Source: Bog-473 sp963809715
GTDB taxonomy: Bacteria; Actinomycetota; Acidimicrobiia; Acidimicrobiales; RAAP-2
Direction: 5' to 3'
Assembly (NCBI GenBank): GCA_963809715.1
Contig: CAWEKO010000003.1
Location: 372,001-436,000 of the forward strand
DNA length: 64,000 nt
Part shown: positions 27,082-34,808 of the stretch, piece after piece
How positions within the stretch are numbered: the first letter of the stretch is position 1
Layout: each line of letters opens with the position of its first letter
The notes under the pieces: model-generated
The model's input: only the letters and a program-made list of their open reading frames with translations
Databases searched by the model: none
Told to the model about the DNA's origin: nothing
Made by a program: the position numbers and the translations under genes

Positions 27082-27506
27082 GTCTCCTGGGGGAAAAGCT
27101 CGGCGAGGGCGATCGCGTCCAACTCACTTTTCCCGCCAGAGGAGACCTGATCGTCCTGGCTCGGCTCGTCTCGAGCGCTGTCTCGGCGCGGGCCGGGTTC
27201 GACATCGAAGAGCTCGAAGACCTGCGCCTGGCCGTGGGCGAGCTCTGCCTCCTGACCCTGCAGGGGAGCGACGCCCAGCATGGGAACCTCTGTCTCGAGC
27301 TGGCGGTGGTGGGAAACGCCATCGAGGTGACCTCGACTCTGCAAGGGGCGGCGGCGGGAGACTCGTCGACGGACCCGGAGTCGGATGAGAGCGCGCGTCT
27401 GAGCGAGCAGATCCTCGGTGCTTTGGTCGATCAGCACGGACGGGAGCGCCAAGATGGTCTGGTGCGTGCGTGGCTGCGCAAGCAGCGGTTGGGAAATGGG
27501 GAGTGA
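27078..27506 (+). CDS. RsbW-like anti-sigma factor with degenerate ATP-binding motifs
   Basis: A 142-aa protein placed exactly where RsbW/SpoIIAB normally sits. Residues DLRLAVGELCLLTLQGSD resemble the N-box of that family, but the Asn that should follow the Glu at +4 is Leu. No DxGxG box is visible after AIEVTSTLQG, and the G2 loop is replaced by ESARLSEQILGALVDQ. The fold is probably GHKL-like, but ATP binding and kinase activity look lost. It may still hold the sigma factor. It overlaps both neighbours by GTGA, so it is made in step with them. Confidence 0.75.
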   Translation: MSLLGEKLGEGDRVQLTFPARGDLIVLARLVSSAVSARAGFDIEELEDLRLAVGELCLLTLQGSDAQHGNLCLELAVVGNAIEVTSTLQGAAAGDSSTDPESDESARLSEQILGALVDQHGRERQDGLVRAWLRKQRLGNGE

Positions 27507-28279
27507 CTGTTGGCCCGGAGCACGCACCCGGGCTGGATGTCGATACCTCCGGGAGCGTGCGGCCAGTCCTCGATTCAGCTGAACGTGAGGAGCTGATCGA
27601 AGCCAACCTCGCGTTGGCTGGTCAGCTCGCCCGCCGCTTCTTGCACCGCGGTGAGCCTTACGAGGACCTGGTTCAAGTGTCCTCTGTGGCCCTGATCAAG
27701 TCGGTCGACCGCTACGATCCTGCCCGCGGCGTCGAATTCGCTCCGTTTGCGACCCGCACCATCATCGGCGAGCTGAAACGGCACTTCCGCGACAAGGGCT
27801 GGGCCGTGAGGGCCAGCCGCAGGGTGCAGGAGCTCTACCTGGAGCTCGGACACGCCTCCGCCGCCCTTGTCCAAGAGCTCGGGCGTAATCCGACCGTGCC
27901 CGAGCTGGCCGAAGCCACGGGGGCGAGCGAGGAAGCAGTGATCGAGGCGCTCGAAGCCGGTCAGGGTTACCGCGCCGCCTCTCTCGATGCATCCGAGAGC
28001 GAAGACGACCCGTTGCTCGCCCGCCTGGGCGAACACGACACGAGCTACGACTTGGTCGAGGACAGGGCACTGCTCGGTCCGGCGCTGGCCACCCTGCCCG
28101 GGCGCGAGCAGGCGATCCTGCGCATGCGGTTCGTGGAGGGTCTGACCCAGTCGGAGATCGCCGAGGCGATCGGGGTCAGCCAGATGCACGTGTCGAGGCT
28201 GTTGACCTCGAGTCTCCAGAAGCTGCGGGACGGCATCGGTGCGGCCGAGGTCGAGGCCGCTGACGATTTCGGGCGGTAA
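27503..28279 (+). CDS. RNA polymerase sigma factor, SigB/SigF/SigG family
   Basis: A 258-aa group 3 sigma factor. Region 2 is visible as LAGQLARRFLHRGEPYEDLVQVSS, then RGVEFAPFATRTIIGELKRH and FRDKGWAVRASRRVQEL. Region 3 contains NPTVPELAEATGASEEAVIEAL. Region 4 is FVEGLTQSEIAEAIGVSQMHVSRLL. It is the general-stress or development type of sigma factor kept inactive by an RsbW-like protein, which is the gene before it. The GTG at 27503 overlaps that stop. The likely -10 partner is GGGTA, a form of which lies upstream of the divergent phosphatase gene. Confidence 0.93.
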   Translation: MTVGPEHAPGLDVDTSGSVRPVLDSAEREELIEANLALAGQLARRFLHRGEPYEDLVQVSSVALIKSVDRYDPARGVEFAPFATRTIIGELKRHFRDKGWAVRASRRVQELYLELGHASAALVQELGRNPTVPELAEATGASEEAVIEALEAGQGYRAASLDASESEDDPLLARLGEHDTSYDLVEDRALLGPALATLPGREQAILRMRFVEGLTQSEIAEAIGVSQMHVSRLLTSSLQKLRDGIGAAEVEAADDFGR

Positions 28280-28410
28280 CGGAAGACACCCGCTCTGATA
28301 TCAGTGCCCATAGGGCGGACCGGAAGACGAGATCGGAGAAAATCCGAGCAATTCCGGCGCACCTTGAGTATGGTGCGGGCGAAATCCCCCGAGCGAACGG
28401 AGGGCGGCCA

Positions 28411-30060
28411 ATGGCGCATCTCGATGCAACGCTGGCGCATCAGAAGGGGTTGCCCGGCGACAAGGGCCTCAAGACCGGAGCCCTCGGATTGTTCTCCTCG
28501 GTGGTGGTGGGCGTCGCCTCCACCGCGCCGGCCTACAGCCTGGCCGCCACGCTCGGGTTCGTCGTCATCGCCATCAACGGCGGCCTTCAGGCGCCGATTA
28601 TCACGATCCTGGCCTTCGTCCCGATGCTGTTCATCTCGTACGCCTACAAGGAGATGAACTACGCCGACCCCGACTGCGGCACGACCTTCACCTGGAGTGC
28701 CCGTGCCTTCGGCCCGGGAGCCGGCTGGTTCGGCGGCTGGGGCATCGTGGCCGCCGACATCCTGGTCATGGCCAGCCTGGCCCAAATCGCGGGGCAATAC
28801 GTCTTCTTGTTCTTCGGCGCCGGCGGAATCGGGTCGAACCCGTCGAGCGGCTGGGTGCTCCTGGTCGGAATCTTCTGGATCGTGGTGATGACGGCGATCT
28901 GTTATGTCGGCATCGAGATCTCGGCGAACATGCAGAAGGTTCTTCTCGGCATCGAGTTGACGATCCTGCTGCTGCTCTCAATTGTCGCTCTCATCAAGGT
29001 CGGTCAGGGTCACGCACCCGTTGGCCATCTCACTCCCAGCTGGGAGTGGTTCAACCCCTTCCACCACTTGTCGTTCACGAGTTTCATGGTTGGTTTCTCC
29101 CTGATGTTGTTCATCTACTGGGGATGGGACACGTCGGTCTCGGTCAACGAGGAGACCAAGGACACGCATCGGATCCCGGGACGTGCCGCGGTGCTCTCCA
29201 CCTTGATCCTCTTGGTGACGTACGCCATCGTGGTCATGGCCTCGCAGTCCTACGCCGGTGTCGGCTCGACGGGCATCGGGCTGGGCAACTCGGCCAACTC
29301 GGGCGACGTACTCAACGTGCTCGGGACGTCGGTCTTCGGGACGTCGGGGATCGATTGGTTCATCACGAAGCTCCTGTTGCTCATGGTGCTCAGCTCGGCG
29401 GCGGCGTCGACGCAAACCACTATTTTGCCGACGGCTCGAACCACGCTCTCGATGGCCGCGTATAAGGCGATTCCCTCTGCGTTCGGCCGGGTGCACAAGC
29501 GCTTCCTGACTCCGACCGTGTCGACGGTCGCGATGGGTGCCGTCTCGATCGTGCTCTACGTGGCCATGAACTATCTGTCGAACGGCAGCAGCGTCATCGG
29601 CGACTCGGTCTCTGCCCTCGGCACAATGATCGCGTTCTACTACGGGCTGACTGGGTTCGCCTGCGTCTGGTACTACCGCAAGAGCCTGACCGAGAGCGCC
29701 CGGAGCATTTGGCTCCGTGGCGTCCTTCCGCTTCTCGGCGGTCTCATCTTGTGGTTCACGATGTTCTGGTTCCTCTGGTACAACTGGACCACTCCTGACA
29801 ACAGCTACACGACGTGGAAATTCCCAGGAACCGACCGTGTCATAGGTGGGGTGTTCATCATCGATGTGGGTGCCATCATCTTGGGCGTTGTGTTGTTCCT
29901 TATCTACCGGGTCGTGCGCCCCGCCTACTTCCGGGGCGAGGTGCTGAACCGTGACACACCGACCCTTGTGCCCGACGACCTCGGGGTCCCGGTTGGGCTG
30001 TTCGGGATTGACGAGAGCCAGGCGGCCGCCGGCGCGAAGGAGCCGACCGAGACGGGATAG
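28411..30060 (+). CDS. APC-family amino acid permease
   Basis: A 549-aa membrane transporter with about 12-14 hydrophobic segments. The N-terminal motif GALGLFSSVVVGVASTAPAY and EMNYADPDCGTTFTWSARAFG are characteristic of the amino acid-polyamine-organocation superfamily, here the larger actinobacterial type. The C-terminal tail is polar. ATG 28411 is preceded by GGAGGGCGGCCA. It follows the sigma factor after 131 bp and is probably a separate transcript. The substrate is not evident. Confidence 0.88.
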   Translation: MAHLDATLAHQKGLPGDKGLKTGALGLFSSVVVGVASTAPAYSLAATLGFVVIAINGGLQAPIITILAFVPMLFISYAYKEMNYADPDCGTTFTWSARAFGPGAGWFGGWGIVAADILVMASLAQIAGQYVFLFFGAGGIGSNPSSGWVLLVGIFWIVVMTAICYVGIEISANMQKVLLGIELTILLLLSIVALIKVGQGHAPVGHLTPSWEWFNPFHHLSFTSFMVGFSLMLFIYWGWDTSVSVNEETKDTHRIPGRAAVLSTLILLVTYAIVVMASQSYAGVGSTGIGLGNSANSGDVLNVLGTSVFGTSGIDWFITKLLLLMVLSSAAASTQTTILPTARTTLSMAAYKAIPSAFGRVHKRFLTPTVSTVAMGAVSIVLYVAMNYLSNGSSVIGDSVSALGTMIAFYYGLTGFACVWYYRKSLTESARSIWLRGVLPLLGGLILWFTMFWFLWYNWTTPDNSYTTWKFPGTDRVIGGVFIIDVGAIILGVVLFLIYRVVRPAYFRGEVLNRDTPTLVPDDLGVPVGLFGIDESQAAAGAKEPTETG

Positions 30061-30073
30061 CCCGTCGGGTCTG

Positions 30074-30089
30074 TCGCGGCGCGCCGCGA
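30074..30089. terminator. short GC-rich palindrome after the permease gene
   Basis: TCGCGGCGCGCCGCGA is a perfect 16-bp palindrome 14 bp after the permease stop. It can form a six-pair stem with a four-base loop. There is no T-run, so a terminator role is only possible. Confidence 0.3.
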
Positions 30090-30154
30090 GGCCGCCGTCC
30101 ACGAAACCGTGGTGACGTTCGGAAGACGGCCGCATGGATCGAGGTGGAGGCTGC

Positions 30155-30916
30155 ATGGCGAAGAGACTGGAAGGGACTGTCGCGCTGGTCACCGGCGCGA
30201 GCAGCGGCATCGGCGAGGCCACGGCCTCGGCGCTGGCCGAGGAGGGAGCGGCCGTTGCGTTGGTGGCCCGTCGGCGGGATCGGCTCGAAGCTCTCGCCGA
30301 GCGGATCGGCGACACGACGAGGACGGTGGTCATCGAGGCCGACATCACCGACCTGGGCCAGGCGCAGCGTGCCGTCGCCACGACCGTGGCCGAACTGGGA
30401 CGCCTCGACACGCTGGTCAACAACGCCGGGGTCATGCTCCTCGGACCGATCGTCGACGCGCCTATTGAGGAATGGCAGCGCATGGTGAGCCTCAACCTCC
30501 TGGGCCTGCTCTATTGCACCCATGCTGCGCTGCCCCATCTGCTCTCGACGGCGGAGACCGAACCACGCTCGGTGGCGGATGTGGTCAACGTCAGCTCGGT
30601 GGCGGGCAGGGTCGCCCGCCTCAACAGCGGGGTGTACAACGCAACGAAGCACGGGGTCGGTGCCTTCAGCGAGTCACTTCGCCAGGAGGTCACCGCGCGC
30701 CACGTGCGGGTCACCCTCATCGAGCCTGGAGCGACGGCGACGGAACTGGCCTTTCACAACCGCCCCGAGATCCTCGAGGGCATGGCGCAGACCTTCGGTG
30801 GCATCGAGATCATGCACGCCGAGGACATTGCGGAGAGCATCCGCTACGCCGTCACCCAGCCGCGTCGGGTGGCCGTCAACGAAATCCTGGTGCGGCCGAC
30901 CGAGCAGGAACGCTGA
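30155..30916 (+). CDS. short-chain dehydrogenase/reductase
   Basis: A 253-aa classical SDR. TGASSGIGEATAS binds NAD(P), VNNAGVML follows, and the catalytic residues are Ser in VVNVSSVAG and YNATK (YxxxK). ATG 30155 has GAGGTGGAGG upstream; an ATG at 30134 is less well placed. The small kinase-like gene begins 2 bp after this stop. The role is an NAD(P)-dependent reduction of an unknown carbonyl or alcohol. Confidence 0.88.
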   Translation: MAKRLEGTVALVTGASSGIGEATASALAEEGAAVALVARRRDRLEALAERIGDTTRTVVIEADITDLGQAQRAVATTVAELGRLDTLVNNAGVMLLGPIVDAPIEEWQRMVSLNLLGLLYCTHAALPHLLSTAETEPRSVADVVNVSSVAGRVARLNSGVYNATKHGVGAFSESLRQEVTARHVRVTLIEPGATATELAFHNRPEILEGMAQTFGGIEIMHAEDIAESIRYAVTQPRRVAVNEILVRPTEQER

Positions 30917-30917
30917 C

Positions 30918-31469
30918 ATACGACGAGTCGTCATCGTCGGGTGCTCGGGATCGGGCAAGACGACGCTCGCCTCGGCGCTGGCCCGAGCGCTGAGCGCCCC
31001 GCATGTGGAACTCGATGCCATCTTCCACCAACCCGAGTGGACGGAATTGCCCGAGGAGGAATTCCGGTCCCGAGTCGAACTGGCCACTGCCCCGGACCGC
31101 TGGGTGGTGGACGGCAACTACTCGGCCGTCCAGGAACTGATCTGGACGAAGGCCGATACCGTGGTTTGGTTCGACCTGCCGCTCCCACTCGTGCTGTACC
31201 GGACCATCGCGCGCACCCTGCGCCGGGTCGTGTCCCGTCAGGAGCTGTGGAACGGGAATCGGGAGCCGTTCTCCAACCTGTGGTCGCTGAAGCCGGAGAA
31301 GTCGATCATCGCCTGGACGGCCACCCGGCACGGCACGTATCGCCGCCGTTACCTGGCGGCCGAGCGCGATCCGCGCTGGTCGGGCTTGCATTTCGTGCGG
31401 GTGCGCTCACAAGGTGAGGCCGACGCCTTCTTGGCCGTTGTGGCGACGGGCGCCGAGAGAGAGGAATGA
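30918..31469 (+). CDS. P-loop small kinase / adenylate-kinase-like protein (FlaR type), apparent ATA start
   Basis: A roughly 183-aa P-loop protein. Walker A is VGCSGSGKTTLASALA, followed by a nucleotide-kinase-like pattern ELDAIFHQPEWT, the VVDGNYSAV motif and a C-terminal RYLAAERDPRWSGLHFVRV. It resembles the FlaR/topology-modulation and small AAA-type kinases. No ATG, GTG or TTG exists in frame before the P-loop. The only sensible beginning is ATA at 30918, which would be M(R)RVVIVGCSG if the codon were ATG; AGGAA lies 8-10 bp upstream. It begins just after the SDR stop and is followed by another SDR. Phosphate acceptor unknown. Confidence 0.7.
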   Translation: MRRVVIVGCSGSGKTTLASALARALSAPHVELDAIFHQPEWTELPEEEFRSRVELATAPDRWVVDGNYSAVQELIWTKADTVVWFDLPLPLVLYRTIARTLRRVVSRQELWNGNREPFSNLWSLKPEKSIIAWTATRHGTYRRRYLAAERDPRWSGLHFVRVRSQGEADAFLAVVATGAEREE

Positions 31470-31472
31470 GCG

Positions 31473-32249
31473 GTGGACCTCGAGCTGGCAGGAAAAGTCG
31501 TCCTGATCACGGGCGGGACGGACGGTCTGGGCCTGGCGCTGGCCTCCCAGCTGGCCGGCGAGGGCGCCTCCGTCGCCGTGTGCGGCCGTTCCGAGGACCG
31601 CCTCGAGTCGGCCCGCACGGAAATCGAGGCGGGCGGGGGTGACGTGCTGGCGGTTCAGGCAGATGTCTCGAGGCCCGAGGACCTCGAGAGGTTCGTCGAG
31701 GCGTCGATCGCGCGCTGGGGCCGGATCGACGCGGTGGTGCACAACGCCGGCCGAGCGTCGGCAGGGTCCATCGAGTCGATCGACGACACCACCTGGGAGG
31801 AGGACTTCCAGCTCAAGTTGATGGCGTCGGTGAGGCTGACCCGCCTGGCTTTGCCCCATCTGCGGGCGAGCCGCGGCTCGGTCCTCTTCACGCTCGCCTT
31901 GGCGGCCAAGGCTCCGGGTGCGGGGAGTGAGCCGAGTTCGGTCAACCGAGCAGCGGGCATGGCGTTGATGAAGGCCCTGTCCAAAGAGCTGGCACCCGCG
32001 GGTATCCGGGTCAATGCGGTCCTGGTCGGCTTCGTGGAGAGCGGCCAGTGGGTGCGGTTTGCCACCGGCTCGGGCCTGAGCCAGGGCGAGTTCTACGAGC
32101 GATTCTCCCAGGACGCAGGCATCCCGCTCGGCCGGTTCGGGCGCAGCCAGGAGTTCGCGGACCTCGGTTGTTACCTGCTCTCCGCTCGGGCTTCGTACCT
32201 GGCCGGGGTGGCGATCAACCTCGACGGGGGCCTCTCACCCGCCGTCTGA
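31473..32249 (+). CDS. SDR-family protein with altered catalytic site
   Basis: A 258-aa SDR-fold protein. The cofactor motif TGGTDGLGLALAS and the VVHNAGRAS motif are present. Where the family has YSASK, this protein has SSVNR (in SEPSSVNRAAGMALMKAL), so the catalytic Tyr and Lys appear replaced by Ser and Arg. The rest of the fold, including the C-terminal INLDGGLSPAV, is intact. It may be non-catalytic or use another residue. GTG 31473 follows GAGAGAGGAATGA and is 3 bp after the kinase-like stop. Confidence 0.78.
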   Translation: MDLELAGKVVLITGGTDGLGLALASQLAGEGASVAVCGRSEDRLESARTEIEAGGGDVLAVQADVSRPEDLERFVEASIARWGRIDAVVHNAGRASAGSIESIDDTTWEEDFQLKLMASVRLTRLALPHLRASRGSVLFTLALAAKAPGAGSEPSSVNRAAGMALMKALSKELAPAGIRVNAVLVGFVESGQWVRFATGSGLSQGEFYERFSQDAGIPLGRFGRSQEFADLGCYLLSARASYLAGVAINLDGGLSPAV

Positions 32250-32252
32250 GCG

Positions 32253-32501
32253 TTACTCGTTGTAGCCCACCGTCTCCAGGGTGTCGCCGTCGCCCCGCTG
32301 CTCGAGCTCGACGGCGAAGCCGTCGATCGCGTCGATCCTTGTCAGGGCGTCGACGTGCGGTTTCCCGTCGCCCCCCCATTTCGCTTTGGCCGCCCGTCGC
32401 GCCGACAGGTCGTCTTCGGCCACCACGAACACCACCTCGTGATCCTCCCCCATGCGTCCGGGACCGAGGTCGCCGCCGAGAAATGCCGCGTAGAGATGCA
32501 C
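32253..32501 (-). CDS. DUF1543-like small protein
   Basis: An 82-aa protein reading HLYAAFLGGDLGPGRMGEDH then EVVFVVAEDDLSARRAAKAKW. This matches the DUF1543 pattern: a short beta-alpha domain with YLGG, HDVVFVV and a KxKW motif. The function of this family is unknown. It runs against the neighbours, with 3 bp to the convergent SDR stop and 23 bp from the divergent epimerase start. Confidence 0.7.
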   Translation of the reverse strand: MHLYAAFLGGDLGPGRMGEDHEVVFVVAEDDLSARRAAKAKWGGDGKPHVDALTRIDAIDGFAVELEQRGDGDTLETVGYNE

Positions 32502-32524
32502 GCGGCGAGCGTAGCGACTACGAA

Positions 32525-33451
32525 ATGAGCATGAGCTCAGATGCCTTGCACGGTTCCACCATCGTCATCACCGGGGTCACCGGCCAAGTGGCGCGCCCCC
32601 TGGCCCTGGCCCTGGCCCGGGACAACCGCGTCATTGGTGCCGCCAGATTCACCGACTCCGGAGCACGTGCAGAACTCGAGGCGGCAGGGGTCGACTGTGT
32701 GCCGGTCGACCTGGTCGAGGGTGATGTGGCCGGCCTGCCGCCCGACGCCGAGTACGTCTTGAATTTCGCCGTTGCCAAGACCAACGACTGGGACCGTGAC
32801 CTGGCGGCCAACAGCGGCGGACTGGCGTCCTTGATGGAACACCACCAGAGCGCCCGTGCCTTCCTGCACTGTTCGTCCACGGCGGTCTACAAGCCGGAGG
32901 GTCATCGCGTCTTCGCGGAGGACGGTCCGCTGGGGGACAATCACGGCGTCTGGCCCTTCCTGCGCACCTATTCCATCTGCAAGATCGCCGCCGAGGCAAC
33001 GGCGCGCTGGTGTGCCCGACGCTTCGGTGTGCCGACAACGATCGCTCGCCTCTCGGTGCCTTACGGGGACAGCGGCGGCTGGCCTGCCATCCACCTCCAC
33101 ATGATGTTGTCGGGCAATCCCATCCCCGTGCACGTCGACGCCCCGAGCGTCTACCACCCGCTGCACGCGGACGACATCATTGCGATGGTGCCCCGCCTGC
33201 TTGCCGCGGCGTCGGTACCGGCGACCACGGTCAATTGGGGCGGCAGTGAGCCGGTCAGCATCGAGGAGTGGTGCACCTATCTGGCCGGGTTGGTCGGAAC
33301 CGACGCGCGTTTCGAGCCGACCGAGGCCACCATCGACAGTGTGCAGATCGACACGACGCGCATGCATGAACTCGCAGGCCCCACCACGGTGCCGTGGCGC
33401 GACGGCATGGCACGGATGGCCCGGGCCCTGCATCCCGACAAGGTTTCGTGA
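32525..33451 (+). CDS. NAD-dependent epimerase/dehydratase family protein
   Basis: A 308-aa extended-SDR protein. The N-terminal motif is ITGVTGQVARPLALALA (a TGxxGxx variant), the catalytic region has HCSSTAVY and RTYSICKIAAEA (YxxxK). A C-terminal half with HADDIIAMVPRLL binds the substrate as in sugar-nucleotide epimerases. The closest role is an NAD-dependent epimerase or dehydrogenase acting on a nucleotide-sugar or other polyol; unresolved. ATG 32525 is used; no strong ribosome-binding site. Its stop overlaps the GTG of the acetyltransferase. Confidence 0.82.
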   Translation: MSMSSDALHGSTIVITGVTGQVARPLALALARDNRVIGAARFTDSGARAELEAAGVDCVPVDLVEGDVAGLPPDAEYVLNFAVAKTNDWDRDLAANSGGLASLMEHHQSARAFLHCSSTAVYKPEGHRVFAEDGPLGDNHGVWPFLRTYSICKIAAEATARWCARRFGVPTTIARLSVPYGDSGGWPAIHLHMMLSGNPIPVHVDAPSVYHPLHADDIIAMVPRLLAAASVPATTVNWGGSEPVSIEEWCTYLAGLVGTDARFEPTEATIDSVQIDTTRMHELAGPTTVPWRDGMARMARALHPDKVS

Positions 33452-33912
33452 ACGACCCGCGTTTCGAGCGCTGGGATCCCGAGAAGCCTCCGGCCTCCGA
33501 GTTGCTCGCCGAAATGCGGTTCGAGCTCAACGACGTGTACGAGACGTTCAACCGCCTGGACAACCCTCCCCTTGACCTCGCTGAGCTGCGAGAGCCGAGC
33601 GGGGCCTATCTGGTGGGTTTCGATTCCGATGTGGTTGTCGCCGGGGGAGGGTTCCGGCGTCTCACCGACGACGTGGCCGAAATCAAGCGCATGTTCGTGC
33701 GACCGGCCTCGCGCTCGCGTGGGGTCGCCCGGGCGCTGCTCGCCGCCCTCGAGCAGGAAGCGCGCCGGTCGGGCTACTCCGCCACCCGGCTCGACACCGG
33801 ACCCAAACAGCTCCACGGCCAGGCCCTCTACCGTTCGGCGGGCTACGTCGAGGTCCAGGCCTACAACGACAACCCGTTCGCCTGCTTCTGGGGCGAGAAG
33901 ATGTTGCGGTGA
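33448..33912 (+). CDS. GNAT family N-acetyltransferase
   Basis: A 154-aa GNAT protein. The acetyl-CoA-binding motif A is visible as IKRMFVRPASRSRGVARALL (R-x-x-G-x-A/G type), with a preceding VVVAGGGFRRL strand and following LYRSAGYVEV motif B. GTG 33448 overlaps the epimerase stop (GTGA), so the two are co-translated. The acceptor amine is unknown. It ends 9 bp from a convergent acetyltransferase of a different type. Confidence 0.85.
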   Translation: MNDPRFERWDPEKPPASELLAEMRFELNDVYETFNRLDNPPLDLAELREPSGAYLVGFDSDVVVAGGGFRRLTDDVAEIKRMFVRPASRSRGVARALLAALEQEARRSGYSATRLDTGPKQLHGQALYRSAGYVEVQAYNDNPFACFWGEKMLR

Positions 33913-33921
33913 GTGACCTCG

Positions 33922-34338
33922 TCAGAAGGTCCAAACCTCGACGACCTGCCCGGCTTCCGGAGCTCCGCCGGTGCCCTCGTAGGTGGCTCGGGCCGCCTCG
34001 TTGTCGTGATCGGTCACGACCCACATGCCGTAACACCCGGCGCGCCGAGCCAGGGCGGCCAGTTCTTCGACCAGTTCCCGCCCGATGCCCCGTCGCCGGT
34101 AGGCCTCGTCAACAGCCAGTTCGTAGAGGAACATCTCGGTGCCCTTGTCGGGGTGGGTCACCTCGACGCCGCTGACGAAGCCGACCGGGCGCCGCTCTTC
34201 GTAGGCCACCAGCAGATGGTGGCGTCCGTCGGCCAGGAAGTCGGCCGTGGCTTCGGGACGGGCCGGCCGGTCGAACAGATGAGAGGCGGCGGCGACCAGC
34301 TGGTCGTCACCGGGGCCGAGCACCCGGACGACCGTCAC
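33922..34338 (-). CDS. GNAT acetyltransferase, aminoglycoside N(3)-acetyltransferase I-like
   Basis: A 138-aa GNAT protein. The acetyl-CoA motif is EMFLYELAVDEAYRRRGIGR followed by ELVEELAALARRAGC; the middle part (HHLLVAYEERRPVGFVSGVEV) fits the AAC(3)-I branch, which can acetylate aminoglycosides. Such proteins from soil actinobacteria often are not clinical resistance genes, and resistance would need a test. GTG 34338 overlaps the stop of the DoxX gene, so the two are coupled. Confidence 0.75.
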   Translation of the reverse strand: MTVVRVLGPGDDQLVAAASHLFDRPARPEATADFLADGRHHLLVAYEERRPVGFVSGVEVTHPDKGTEMFLYELAVDEAYRRRGIGRELVEELAALARRAGCYGMWVVTDHDNEAARATYEGTGGAPEAGQVVEVWTF

Positions 34339-34730
34339 GAGCGAGGCGCTTCGGGCTCCGGCCGAGCTCCCAGCGCGGCCCAGATCATCACTGCCTGCAG
34401 CGGCAGACGTGCCCAGGCCAGGACCCGATTGTCCGCCGGTCCCTGATTACGACCGGAGCCGCTGTCCAATGCCATCTGGAGGTTGGCGGGGAAGACCGCA
34501 GCCAGGACGGCCACACTGGCGGGGGCGGCCCATCGGGTCCGCCGGAAGAGCCCGATGGCACACATCAGCTCGGCGACGCCACTGGCGTAAATCAGGTTGG
34601 TGTGATGCTCCTGCGGGATGGCCCTGGGCATGATCGACTCGAAGGACCGGGGTCGCACCAGATGCACACCGGCGCTTCCGGCGAAGGCGACGGCCAGGGC
34701 GAGCGATCCTTTCCGCTGCAAGGTCGGCAT
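34335..34730 (-). CDS. DoxX-like small membrane protein
   Basis: A 131-aa protein with about four hydrophobic segments, starting at ATG 34730 (MPTLQRKGSLALAVAF). The pattern PRAIPQEHHTNLIYASGVAE and a late LPLQAVMIWAAL helix resemble the DoxX/DoxX-like family of small quinol- or thiol-linked membrane proteins. It overlaps the acetyltransferase start by four bases. The function is not known. An open frame upstream to 34904 has no homology and was not used. Confidence 0.65.
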   Translation of the reverse strand: MPTLQRKGSLALAVAFAGSAGVHLVRPRSFESIMPRAIPQEHHTNLIYASGVAELMCAIGLFRRTRWAAPASVAVLAAVFPANLQMALDSGSGRNQGPADNRVLAWARLPLQAVMIWAALGARPEPEAPRS

Positions 34731-34808
34731 GACGCGGACTGTATCGGCCCGAGAAGCTGGGTCGCAGCGCCATAGACTGCCGCGCGTGGCGAAACGAGGA
34801 GGCATGGC

